64,000 nt of DNA from Rhodobacter ferrooxidans. GTDB taxonomy: Bacteria > Pseudomonadota > Alphaproteobacteria > Rhodobacterales > Rhodobacteraceae. Of the stretch, positions 32,473 to 39,746 are shown piece after piece. Location of the stretch: contig NZ_ACYY01000012.1 of NCBI RefSeq assembly GCF_000176015.1, forward strand, positions 1 through 64,000. The letters are read 5' to 3'. Within the stretch, counting starts at the first letter, position 1. Every line of letters begins with the position of its first letter. A program made the translations under genes and the position numbers. The notes below the pieces were generated by a model, which searched no databases, had not been told where the DNA came from, and was given only the letters and a program-made list of their open reading frames with translations.

Positions 32473-32877
32473 TCAGAACGGGATCTCGTCGTCGCGGTCG
32501 ACCAGCTCGGGGTTTTCGTTTTCGGCCGACTTCGGGCGGCTCAGGAAATCGACCTTCTCGGCGATGATCTCGCAGCCGTAGCGATCAACGCCGGTTGCGT
32601 CGGTCCACTTTGTGTAGTGGATACGGCCGTGGACCATGACCTTCATGCCCTTTTCGCAGTGCTCAGCGACGGTTTTGCCGAGACCGTTGAAGCAAGTGAT
32701 GCGGTGCCATTCGGTGTCCATGGCCCGGTAGCCGTTTTCGTCGCGGATCGCACGGCCTTCTGAAAGGCGCGGCCGCGAGGTGGCCAGGGTGAAGTTGGTG
32801 ATCTTCGTGCCGCCCTGCGTGGCGCGGACTTCGGGCTTCTGACCGATGTTGCCGGCGAGGATGACGATGTTCTGCAT
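32473..32877 (-). CDS. ssb: Single-stranded DNA-binding protein (copy 2)
   Basis: 134 aa, about 90% identical to the copy at 10744-11148 and identical in its OB-fold core (DTEWHRITCFNGLGKTVA). The differences cluster near the C-terminus: this copy ends VDRDDEIPF, with an acidic tip ending in Pro-Phe as in canonical SSB, whereas copy 1 ends in EDQFAG. So this copy may keep partner-protein recruitment that copy 1 has lost. ATG follows CAGGAGC. Confidence 0.92.
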   Translation of the reverse strand: MQNIVILAGNIGQKPEVRATQGGTKITNFTLATSRPRLSEGRAIRDENGYRAMDTEWHRITCFNGLGKTVAEHCEKGMKVMVHGRIHYTKWTDATGVDRYGCEIIAEKVDFLSRPKSAENENPELVDRDDEIPF

Positions 32878-33115
32878 TTTGTAGCTCCTGTTTTTCCTGT
32901 CCCTGGGACCGTCCCTTCGACAAGACCCGAAAGAAGCCTGTCGGGTGAGGCGTGCACGGCTGGGCCATCAAAACAGACGGAAACCCCCAAAGGTCCGGGG
33001 TGGAGCGGGCAGGTGCCGCGTTTCCAAAGAAACGCTAGCCAACACGGCCCGGACTGACGCGGGGTTGCGCGCATGAGGCCGAACAGGCTTAGGGGATTGT
33101 CAGTCGAAGGGATGG
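32878..33115 (-). promoter_or_regulatory. Conserved ssb leader (copy 2)
   Basis: About 240 nt that align block by block with the leader of ssb copy 1, including the exact 20-mer GAACAGGCTTAGGGGATTGT near 33080. The start-proximal hairpin (GGGA-CCG-TCCC at 32905-32915, plus strand) is shorter than in copy 1 but in the same place. Confidence 0.6.
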
Positions 33116-33319
33116 CGCCGGGGACAGGAGAGATCGGGGGCTCTTGCAGAACATGTCTTCCCTCGCCCTGCTAAGACGGCAAACCCAAAGTCCTTAGCCC
33201 CATAGCGGCTGATCACCTCAGGGCCCCTTCGCTTGCCATTCGCGAACCAGCCCGATCGGCGTTGCGTGCCCGCGCCGTGACGGTTATCCCAAGGACATCA
33301 TTTTGGACATGAGGCACCC

Positions 33320-33640
33320 ATGGCCGAATTCGACGTTGAGACGCTGTCGCTCAAAGAGCTCAAAAGCCTGCAGAGGGATCTGGCCAAGGCCATTTCCACA
33401 TTTGAGGACCGGCAGAAAAGCGATGCCCGCAGCAAGCTCGAGGTCCTTGCCAAAGAGATGGGCTATTCTCTTGCCGACCTGATTGGCACCGAGGTAAAAC
33501 CCAGCCGTGCGCCCGCCGCCGCGAAGTACCGCCACCCAGAAAACGCGGCTCTCACTTGGTCAGGCCAGGGGCGCAAACCGCTGTGGTTTGTCGCAGCTCT
33601 AGAAGCAGGCAAATCGCCCGAGGACCTGGCAGTCAACTGA
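33320..33640 (+). CDS. H-NS/HvrA-family nucleoid protein
   Basis: 106 aa. The N-terminal helices (LSLKELKSLQRDLAKAISTFEDRQ) form the oligomerisation part. The C-terminal KYRHPENAALTWSGQGRKPLW at about 74-94 contains the H-NS DNA-binding core (TWSGxGRKPxW). Such proteins silence A+T-rich acquired DNA. On a plasmid it may limit the cost of carriage and regulate the low-GC island at 1.8-5.8 kb. Confidence 0.92.
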   Translation: MAEFDVETLSLKELKSLQRDLAKAISTFEDRQKSDARSKLEVLAKEMGYSLADLIGTEVKPSRAPAAAKYRHPENAALTWSGQGRKPLWFVAALEAGKSPEDLAVN

Positions 33641-33859
33641 CCATCTGTGCGTGACCGAGCAGTAGGACGTTCGTGTTATAGAAATCCACTTTTGTGAACA
33701 TGTCGCCTCGGTCATGTTTACAAAACGTGGTTCTCCATACATTAGAAAGCCCCCTGCCCTATCTGCTTCAGTTTCTTGCCACCGCCTTCTTTGGATTTCG
33801 GAATGCCGACAAGACGTCGGCGCAGTGGGCCTGTCAGGCTCTTGAGGGAAGACAGGCGA

Positions 33860-33896
33860 AAGGCCCGGAGGCGCGTTCGCGCCGTGCCCGGGCCTT
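33860..33896. terminator. Strong bidirectional terminator-like hairpin
   Basis: AAGGCCCGG (33860-33868) pairs with CCGGGCCTT (33888-33896), enclosing a further GGCGCG/CGCGCC stem. It follows the stop of the 54-aa gene (33914, minus). The plus strand continues with CTTG rather than a T-run. Confidence 0.6.
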
Positions 33897-33913
33897 CTTG
33901 GCGACCGTGGGCA

Positions 33914-34078
33914 TTACGCCCACGGGTCGATTTCTGCAATCAGGGAGACCTCGTCACCGTCGATTTCATCGGCGGGGACGGCACCAAAGGTTCCATCCCC
34001 GGCCTGAAAGACGACGATCGAAACCATGAGCGTGGCGGCGAGAGAGGCGGCGAAGGCGTGAGCATCTTTGCGGGACAT
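33914..34078 (-). CDS. 54-aa membrane-anchored or secreted small protein
   Basis: Starts MSRKDAHAFAASLAATLMVSI, with one hydrophobic segment (about 9-24), followed by an acidic tail (ADEIDGDEVSLIAEIDPWA). AGGAG lies 10 nt before the ATG, a leader hairpin of the shared type begins 23 nt upstream, and a strong hairpin follows the stop. All of this supports a real gene despite its size. Function unknown; a signal anchor or secreted peptide. Confidence 0.6.
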   Translation of the reverse strand: MSRKDAHAFAASLAATLMVSIVVFQAGDGTFGAVPADEIDGDEVSLIAEIDPWA

Positions 34079-34467
34079 CTGTTTTGGCTCCTGCTGGGAG
34101 GCGAGGGACCATCCCCCGCGCTGACAGGAACCCGCAGGCCCAAAGACCGGCTGACATCACCGGGTGCGTTCGGCTTGCCCGAATCCACACGGCGGCACGG
34201 GCTTGCCCCGTAGTCCGAGCCCTTGTGGCTTGATCTCGAAGACTGGATTTGGGCCAAGGAAGGGACTGGCAAGCGGGGGATGGTACTTTGACACAAGGAG
34301 CCGAATTGTCCCGCCGATGCTCACCCCGCCAGCCTTTCAGACATGCTCTTAGTTGACCGAGGCCTTACTGGGGATGGAGCCTTTGGTGCCCCGCGCAGAT
34401 GCACGGGACAGGTTGGTGCTGGATGAGAGGCCCGCGTGCGGCGGGGCCCCTTGGTCTATGAGAAGGC
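34079..34467. other. Leader of the 54-aa gene and inverted 21-mer; no gene
   Basis: Contains the hairpin GCGAGGGA-CCA-TCCCCCGC at 34101-34119 (22 nt before the ATG at 34078) and, at 34370-34390, an inverted 20/21 copy of a 21-mer located inside the 54-aa gene (33980-34000). Frames here have no RBS or family features. Confidence 0.5.
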
Positions 34468-34938
34468 TCAGGCGGCGATACCCGCCTCCCCTGCCCCGTC
34501 GGCTTCGTCGCCAACGACTTGCAGCCGCGCGTTGCGATAGCCTTCCTTTGCAATCCAAAGCTCTGCCGCCGTGACGGACGACGCCAGATGCAAAAGCTCG
34601 GTGCTGCCCCCGAAATCCAAGAGCACGCGGACCTGCCCCACCTTGGGCTCATCGATGACTTCGAAGACCAACCGGCTATCCGCCGAATGGCTGCGCATGA
34701 TGGTAACGAGGATGACCCCGTCCGAGGAGAAGTTCCCCTCATGCAGCGTGAAGGACGCCGGAGCCGTCCAGGTTGGATAAGGCCGCGGCGGTTCCTTCTT
34801 TACCAGACGGCCAACACCGTTGGACCTTTCCCAGGCTGCCAACTTTTTGGTGAAGCGTGCTGGCGGCTTTGGACTGCCGTCGGTGTAACGAATGAGCGCG
34901 CCCAAAGGCGTTTGGTCGATGATTGTGTTTGCGGACAT
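34468..34938 (-). CDS. Protein of unknown function with own operator-like palindrome
   Basis: 156 aa. A basic N-terminal half (TKKLAAWERSNGVGRLVKKEPPRPYPTW) precedes a strand-rich C-terminal domain (FTLHEGNFSSDGVILVTIMR, RLVFEVIDEPKVGQVRVLLD). Not recognised. GAGGAA precedes the ATG. An inverted repeat 14-27 nt upstream suggests specific regulation. Composition is typical of the backbone. Confidence 0.6.
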   Translation of the reverse strand: MSANTIIDQTPLGALIRYTDGSPKPPARFTKKLAAWERSNGVGRLVKKEPPRPYPTWTAPASFTLHEGNFSSDGVILVTIMRSHSADSRLVFEVIDEPKVGQVRVLLDFGGSTELLHLASSVTAAELWIAKEGYRNARLQVVGDEADGAGEAGIAA

Positions 34939-34951
34939 GATTCCTCATCTT

Positions 34952-34965
34952 GAATGCGAGCATTC
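34952..34965. promoter_or_regulatory. Operator-like palindrome
   Basis: GAATGC-GA-GCATTC at 34952-34965, overlapping a second inverted repeat TGCGA-GCAT-TCGCA. It lies just upstream of the 156-aa gene, next to an A+T-rich stretch (34975-34997) that may be its promoter. Confidence 0.45.
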
Positions 34966-35004
34966 GCACTCATCATATTGATATTATTGTTTTTTGTGGT
35001 GGTT

Positions 35005-35026
35005 GAGGGCGGGTTTCCCCGCCCTC
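35005..35026. terminator. Perfect 9-bp hairpin downstream of the ParB-like gene
   Basis: GAGGGCGGG (35005-35013) pairs with CCCGCCCTC (35018-35026) around a 4-nt loop (GAAA on the minus strand), 12 nt after the stop at 35038. Likely transcription end of the ParB-like gene. Confidence 0.6.
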
Positions 35027-35037
35027 GGGGGCTCAGA

Positions 35038-37230
35038 TCACTCCGCAGCCATCAGCGCCGTGCTTTCCACGGGCAAATCGGCCATCAGGAAGGCGGGCAA
35101 GTCGATCTCAGCGTCAATGTCAGCAGCGCCCAAGGGTTCTTCGCTCAAAGCCCCCTGCCCTTCTGCAGCGACATCACCGTCCAGAGCGGCAAGATCACTG
35201 CGCCGCAGAACCTCCGGCAACCAACCGCTCCCCTTGAGCAAGCGCTCGGCTTCCGTCGCCATCTCGCCCTTCTTCAAATGATCGAGCAACTGTGCGGTGC
35301 CCTCCCCCTTCGCCTCACGCACGGCCTCGAGAATGCGCGCCTTGGGAACCCGGTTTAGATAGGTGTCCGCCGTCGGCTCCCATCCTGCCGCGACCAAATC
35401 GAGATCGACAGCTTGGGCCACGAGGTCGGACTGCGCTATACGGCGGGCCAACCCGCTGGTGGAGATGCCCGCGCCATAGGGGTTCACCTTCTCATGCAGC
35501 GCGTTGATCCCGAAGCTCAGGCAATGCGCCAGCAGAGCCAGACGGCTGGCCTGATCGAAGGCCGAGAGATAGTCCCAAAGCACGGCATCGTCGCCAAGCG
35601 GCAGATCGGCCTCCCAGGCAGCATGACGATCGTCCACGGCCTTGGCCACCGGACTGTCCTTCAGATCAGGCGCCTGAGCCGACATGTAGACGGTGCGCAC
35701 AGACGCCTCGAGGCAACTGCCCGAAGCGCCTGAGCTGCGGAAGGTGTCATTGACCAGCTTCATCAGCAGCAGCGTCAAGGCGACGTCGGGCGAACGCCCA
35801 ATCGCCTCGCGCAAGGCGAGGGTGCGATGCGCGGTCAGCTCCATGACCAGACGCTCCGGCAAAGGCTTCAATGCGCCATCATCTTCGTCGTATGGAAGAC
35901 CGGCACTGAACGGCTGGCCCCCGGAAGTGATGACGGTGGCCGCAGACGGACCAGCGGACAGCTGATGGGCCGAGACGTCACCATCAGTCCCCTGCCCTTC
36001 CTTGTCCAGTTCATCGCCGAAGTTGGCCACGGTCTCTTCGCGAGGCTCATCCTCCGGCCGGACATAGCCGCGATAGACAGCCAGGCCAACATCCCGATCC
36101 AGCGTCACGAAGACGCCAGCGCGACCAACCTCGGCCGCATCGAAGATCAGCGGACGCTGATCAAAGGCTTCCATCGCCGATTCCAGCTCGCCGAGCCGGG
36201 TGTCGATCTCCTCGGGGTATTCGTCTTGGCCAGAGTATTCCTGTTCCAGTGCACGATACTTGGCGAGCAGCTTGGCATGCTCTGCAGCTTCATCAGCGCT
36301 GAGCGGCGATGGATCGCCAGCCAGCCGCCGCAGACCGTAGCTATAGCCATAGGGCAGCTCAGTTGACACCTCGATCCACTTCCAACCCTCAGCGGCGATT
36401 GCTTGAGCCTCGGCTTGCAGTTTGTCCGCGACCAAACGGTCGAGCAGGGCAGGGTCCTCCAACCAGCCACCATCATCGCCTTGGAAGAGATCGCGCAGGA
36501 CAACGCCACCCGCTGTCTCATAGGCATCAACACCGACAAACACCGCGCGCCGATCCGAGGCCCGCACAGAGGTTTCGGTCAACATGCGCCGGATCGAATA
36601 GGGCTCTTTGTTCCAGGAGTTCTTCACCGCATCCCAAACCTGCGCCTGGCGCACGTGATCGGGGTTCACCGTGAAGGCCATCAGCTGTTCCAGCGTCATG
36701 CTATCCTCGGCGTAGACGTCCAAAAGGGCAGGGGCCACAGACGCGAGCTTCAACCGCTGTTTCACGATCTGCGGCGTCACGAAGAAGGCCGCCGCGATCG
36801 CCTCCTCGCCCTGACCCTTCTCCCGCAAAGCAACAAAGGCGCGGAACTGATCGAGCGGATGCAAGGCAACGCGCTGCATGTTCTCAGCTAAGGAGTCGTC
36901 CTCGGCCAGAATATCTGATGTCGCATCACGCAACACGCAAGGCACAGGCGCTGTCTTTGCCAAACGCTTCTGCTTCACTAGCAGTGACAGGGCCTGAAAG
37001 CGGCGACCGCCAGCCGGGATCTCGAACTTGCCGGTCTCGACGCCATCGGCATCCAACACAGGCCGCACGCTCAGGCCTTGCAACAGGCCACGACGTGCGA
37101 TGTCCTCGGCCAACTCCTCCACCGACACACCGGCCTTGATGCGCCGGACGTTGGACTGGCTCAGCACCAGCTTATCAAAGGGGATATCCCGTGAGGACGA
37201 CAGGGTGATCTTCTGGGCAGCTTGGGCCAT
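35038..37230 (-). CDS. Large ParB-domain plasmid protein
   Basis: 730 aa. Residues about 12-190 are a ParB/Srx-type domain (NVRRIKAGVSVEELAEDIA, the GGRRFQAL box, ENMQRVALHPLDQFRAF) followed by an HTH-like stretch (AAAFFVTPQIVKQRLKLASV). The remaining 500 residues are a long acidic and helical extension of unknown function, as in the ParB-like proteins that accompany DUF932, ssb and strawberry-notch genes on such plasmids. It is distinct from the partition protein RepB. ATG at 37230 has GGAG 8 nt upstream and a GGGAGAGTGGCTCCC hairpin; the frame open to 37302 is leader. Confidence 0.82.
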   Translation of the reverse strand: MAQAAQKITLSSSRDIPFDKLVLSQSNVRRIKAGVSVEELAEDIARRGLLQGLSVRPVLDADGVETGKFEIPAGGRRFQALSLLVKQKRLAKTAPVPCVLRDATSDILAEDDSLAENMQRVALHPLDQFRAFVALREKGQGEEAIAAAFFVTPQIVKQRLKLASVAPALLDVYAEDSMTLEQLMAFTVNPDHVRQAQVWDAVKNSWNKEPYSIRRMLTETSVRASDRRAVFVGVDAYETAGGVVLRDLFQGDDGGWLEDPALLDRLVADKLQAEAQAIAAEGWKWIEVSTELPYGYSYGLRRLAGDPSPLSADEAAEHAKLLAKYRALEQEYSGQDEYPEEIDTRLGELESAMEAFDQRPLIFDAAEVGRAGVFVTLDRDVGLAVYRGYVRPEDEPREETVANFGDELDKEGQGTDGDVSAHQLSAGPSAATVITSGGQPFSAGLPYDEDDGALKPLPERLVMELTAHRTLALREAIGRSPDVALTLLLMKLVNDTFRSSGASGSCLEASVRTVYMSAQAPDLKDSPVAKAVDDRHAAWEADLPLGDDAVLWDYLSAFDQASRLALLAHCLSFGINALHEKVNPYGAGISTSGLARRIAQSDLVAQAVDLDLVAAGWEPTADTYLNRVPKARILEAVREAKGEGTAQLLDHLKKGEMATEAERLLKGSGWLPEVLRRSDLAALDGDVAAEGQGALSEEPLGAADIDAEIDLPAFLMADLPVESTALMAAE

Positions 37231-37253
37231 CAGGTCTTCTCCACGACGGGCGC

Positions 37254-37270
37254 CGGGAGCCACTCTCCCG
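37254..37270 (-). promoter_or_regulatory. Leader hairpin CGGGAG-AGTGG-CTCCCG (ParB-like)
   Basis: A perfect 6-bp stem with AGTGG loop on the sense strand, 24 nt before the ATG at 37230. Same 15-nt core as at 30900-30914. Confidence 0.7.
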
Positions 37271-37380
37271 ATCTCACTTCCCGCCACCGTCAAACCAACC
37301 ATTCTCTCACTTTCGTACTGGACATAGGTGGCAACGACAGCGCCCCAGACCGGCAGGCCGGCGCGCTTTAGGTTGGTAAT

Positions 37381-38559
37381 TTATGTACCAACGCAAAGTT
37401 GGCCATGGCCAACTCTTGTCTTGGTGCAACCGGCTAGGATCCTCGATAGGTAGCTATCGGGGCTTTTGACCTGGTCGATCTTGCAGGCCATTTGATCTGC
37501 CAGCTGAATCGCTTCTGCCAGGCCAAGCAAAGACACCGCCCTACCCAACAGAGCGCTGTCTATTCTCAGCATCTTACCAAATTCAAATAGCAGCTGTAGT
37601 AGGCCGTGTTCTGTGGTGGGGTGGTCTGGATAAAAGGCCGGGATTTCGGTCAAGCAAGCCCACAGCTCTGTCATCGAGCGCGGTAAGGTTTTTTTTGTAT
37701 ATGATTTTTGAGTCTCTTTGTGCCGGACATTTTGTCCGTCTGAGGCGGTCGGTTTGTTTGAGTTAGAAGACGGTGCTTGTTCTTGGCGTTGTTCGTGTTC
37801 TGGATTGTTGGCCGTGGCCAACTCTTCGAGATTCGGTATGCTTGGAGTGACTACCTTACTCTGCAGGATGCATTTAAGTCTGCTGATGACGCTGCTTGCC
37901 TGAAGTACAGTTACTCCGGTTCGACGCATAAAGTTGCGGGCAGCTTCGACGAACTCTAGGGCCTCGCCTTGCAGGCAAAGGGAGAGGCATTCACCGCGCA
38001 GTTTCTGGATGTAGGCTTTCATGCCTCGCAGTTCGTCGGCTTCCTGACGATGTTTCTGAGACATTGCAAGGATTTCGCCAGACCGTACGAGCAGGGGCGA
38101 CAGGTCGATGCCAAACGCGCCGATGACTTTACCGTTGCGCATAATTGGGAATCGTTTGCCGTTGGAGCTGTCACGCCGTTGGATCAGATTCGCAGCTTCA
38201 AGTTTCTCAAGGTGCCGCCGAAGTTGCCTGTCCGTTATGCCTTTCGCGCGAAAACATAAAGTGTCGTTGCAAGCGAACACGGTCAGCAGGGTGAGTGGCG
38301 TGATTGGGCTGTCATTCCCGGTTTTCGGATCGTTGCAGGGAAGGCAGCTCAAGAGTGCGTCAAGCACAACGACTGAAGGCGGCCGCAGGCCCAGTGCGCG
38401 ACTTGTGGTGTTGACCGCCGCCATAAGCGCGCGCCGCGTTACAGGTACGAAGTGTGGCTGTTGTTCGATCGTGCCAATACCGGCGAAAGAATCGAAGATT
38501 GAAGGCGCACAACTCAACTGTGCCTCGACCTCGATGGTCGTGACTGCTTCTTGTTCCAT
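37381..38559 (-). CDS. repC: RepC replication initiator
   Basis: 392 aa, with the RepC layout: conserved N-terminal winged-helix part (VTRRALMAAVNTTSRALGL, then DALLSCLPCNDP, then ITDRQLRRHLEKLEAANLIQRRDS), a Ser/Gln/Lys-rich variable linker (about 255-300), and a conserved C-terminal helical domain. RepC initiates replication at an origin that in this family lies inside repC, where the A+T-rich linker-coding stretch (near 37690-37760) is the likely site. Two parS-like palindromes fall within the gene. Translation is expected to be controlled by the antisense RNA encoded upstream. Confidence 0.93.
   Translation of the reverse strand: MEQEAVTTIEVEAQLSCAPSIFDSFAGIGTIEQQPHFVPVTRRALMAAVNTTSRALGLRPPSVVVLDALLSCLPCNDPKTGNDSPITPLTLLTVFACNDTLCFRAKGITDRQLRRHLEKLEAANLIQRRDSSNGKRFPIMRNGKVIGAFGIDLSPLLVRSGEILAMSQKHRQEADELRGMKAYIQKLRGECLSLCLQGEALEFVEAARNFMRRTGVTVLQASSVISRLKCILQSKVVTPSIPNLEELATANNPEHEQRQEQAPSSNSNKPTASDGQNVRHKETQKSYTKKTLPRSMTELWACLTEIPAFYPDHPTTEHGLLQLLFEFGKMLRIDSALLGRAVSLLGLAEAIQLADQMACKIDQVKSPDSYLSRILAGCTKTRVGHGQLCVGT
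37398..37413. promoter_or_regulatory. parS-like palindrome 1
   Basis: GTTGGCCATGGCCAAC, a perfect 16-bp palindrome inside the 3' end of repC. It fits the GTT-N10-AAC layout of repABC centromere sites bound by RepB. Confidence 0.75.
37807..37822. promoter_or_regulatory. parS-like palindrome 2
   Basis: GTTGGCCGTGGCCAAC within repC, one mismatch from copy 1. Confidence 0.7.
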
Positions 38560-38634
38560 CTGTTTTCAGACAGCAAAAGGATACCGGTCACCGAAATCGG
38601 TGTTGCAGTGATTCGATTTTTTGGGTACCAATAG

Positions 38635-38692
38635 ATTGCGAGTAAATCGGGACCCTCTGGAGTGCTTCACCGCCTTCGGGGGGTTTCTTTTT
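38635..38692 (+). ncRNA. Candidate antisense ctRNA (incompatibility RNA) in the repB-repC gap
   Basis: The repB-repC gap (38560-38789) carries, on the plus strand, a hairpin (ACCGCC-TTCG-GGGGGT, one mismatch) at 38669-38684 followed by TTTCTTTTT, a good intrinsic terminator. A promoter-like TTGCAG near 38603 with an AT-rich -10 region about 38630 would give a transcript of about 60 nt, the size and orientation of repABC ctRNAs that repress repC. The 5' end is a guess. Confidence 0.55.
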
Positions 38693-38740
38693 GCGCTACG
38701 TCTGCCTCCTTTTTGATTGTTTCTTGCCTGTTTGATCAGG

Positions 38741-38756
38741 GTTGACCATGGCCAAC
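38741..38756. promoter_or_regulatory. parS-like palindrome 3
   Basis: GTTGACCATGGCCAAC in the repB-repC gap, one mismatch from perfect symmetry. Together with copies 1 and 2 it forms a cluster within 1.4 kb of repC. Confidence 0.7.
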
Positions 38757-38789
38757 CCTATAAAGATCAATCACTTAACCGTTTCGGCG

Positions 38790-39746
38790 TCATGATTTTT
38801 CTATCCACTCCTTGTAGAGGCGCTCAAGCTGCGTCTCCACGAAGTTGATGAACCCGCGCTCCTTTTTGTCGGAAACCTCGATCAAAAGACGTTGGCCTTT
38901 GGACCTGAAAGCCACCGAAGTTGCGGGCATCTTGTTGAGCGGGGCAGGGGAGGGGCCCTTGGCGGCAGACTCCGATGCGTTCTGCTGTGCATCCGCAGCC
39001 TTCTGCAGCGCATCGATGACAGCGCTGAGCTTCTCTGCCGCAGTGCCTTCTTCAGGAACAAGCAAGAGGACAGAACTGTCTGAAGGGGCGTTTTCGGTTT
39101 TGACCAGACGACGCAGTTCCAGCCATGGGCGACGGCCTGCTTCATGCGCGGCGCCAATTTTGTAGATCACTGCGTCGGGCACGTCTCGGGCAACGCCAAT
39201 CAGTTTGCTTAGCGTTCCCTTGTCGACAGCTAGCACATCGCCGATCTCGGCCCGGGTGAAGCCCTGGTCCTCTAGCTTGGTGGCGAAAATGGCTTGTTCG
39301 ATGAAGCTGCGTTCTAGGCGCGCAGAGTTTTCCAGAGCCTGTGAGACAAGCGCCTCACGGTGGTCCATTTCCTTGACATAAGCCTTGACCTTGATCCCAA
39401 GCACGCGGCACGCGGCAATTCTGCGGCGTCCGTAAACCACCTCATAGCGAGGGCCAGGGCCACGGCGATAGCGGAGCAGTGCAGGGAGCTGTTGTCCTGA
39501 TGTCCTGATGGACTCGATCAGATCATCAAGCCCTTCGGATACGTCAAAACGATCCGCGATTTCAGAATCGCCGATCTCATTGACATCCACGTCCTGGGCC
39601 GCTTGTGCCGAGACCTGAGAAAGGACGTCTGACATGCTCTTCAGGGACCGAGGCGAGCTTTCGTCCACCTTCGACCCGGCCTCGGCAGCAACCAAAGGCT
39701 TTGAGCCCATTTGTGCTAGGCTCTTGGCAAGAAGATCACGCTTCAT
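38790..39746 (-). CDS. repB: RepB, ParB-type partition protein
   Basis: 318 aa. ParB nuclease-like N-terminal domain (SEGLDDLIESIRTSGQQLPALLR, YEVVYGRRRIAACRVLG, HREALVSQALENSARLERSFIEQA), a KorB-type HTH (GFTRAEIGDVLAVDKGTLSKLIGV near 178-202) and a C-terminal dimerisation part. It binds parS and loads the RepA ATPase for segregation. Its ATG overlaps the end of repA (39736-39746). Confidence 0.93.
   Translation of the reverse strand: MKRDLLAKSLAQMGSKPLVAAEAGSKVDESSPRSLKSMSDVLSQVSAQAAQDVDVNEIGDSEIADRFDVSEGLDDLIESIRTSGQQLPALLRYRRGPGPRYEVVYGRRRIAACRVLGIKVKAYVKEMDHREALVSQALENSARLERSFIEQAIFATKLEDQGFTRAEIGDVLAVDKGTLSKLIGVARDVPDAVIYKIGAAHEAGRRPWLELRRLVKTENAPSDSSVLLLVPEEGTAAEKLSAVIDALQKAADAQQNASESAAKGPSPAPLNKMPATSVAFRSKGQRLLIEVSDKKERGFINFVETQLERLYKEWIEKS

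Noticed and set aside
37231-37302. N-terminal extension of the ParB-like protein and, likewise, DUF932
   Set aside because: Both extensions translate the same leader hairpin (GRVAPG), which shows it is untranslated sequence rather than protein homology.
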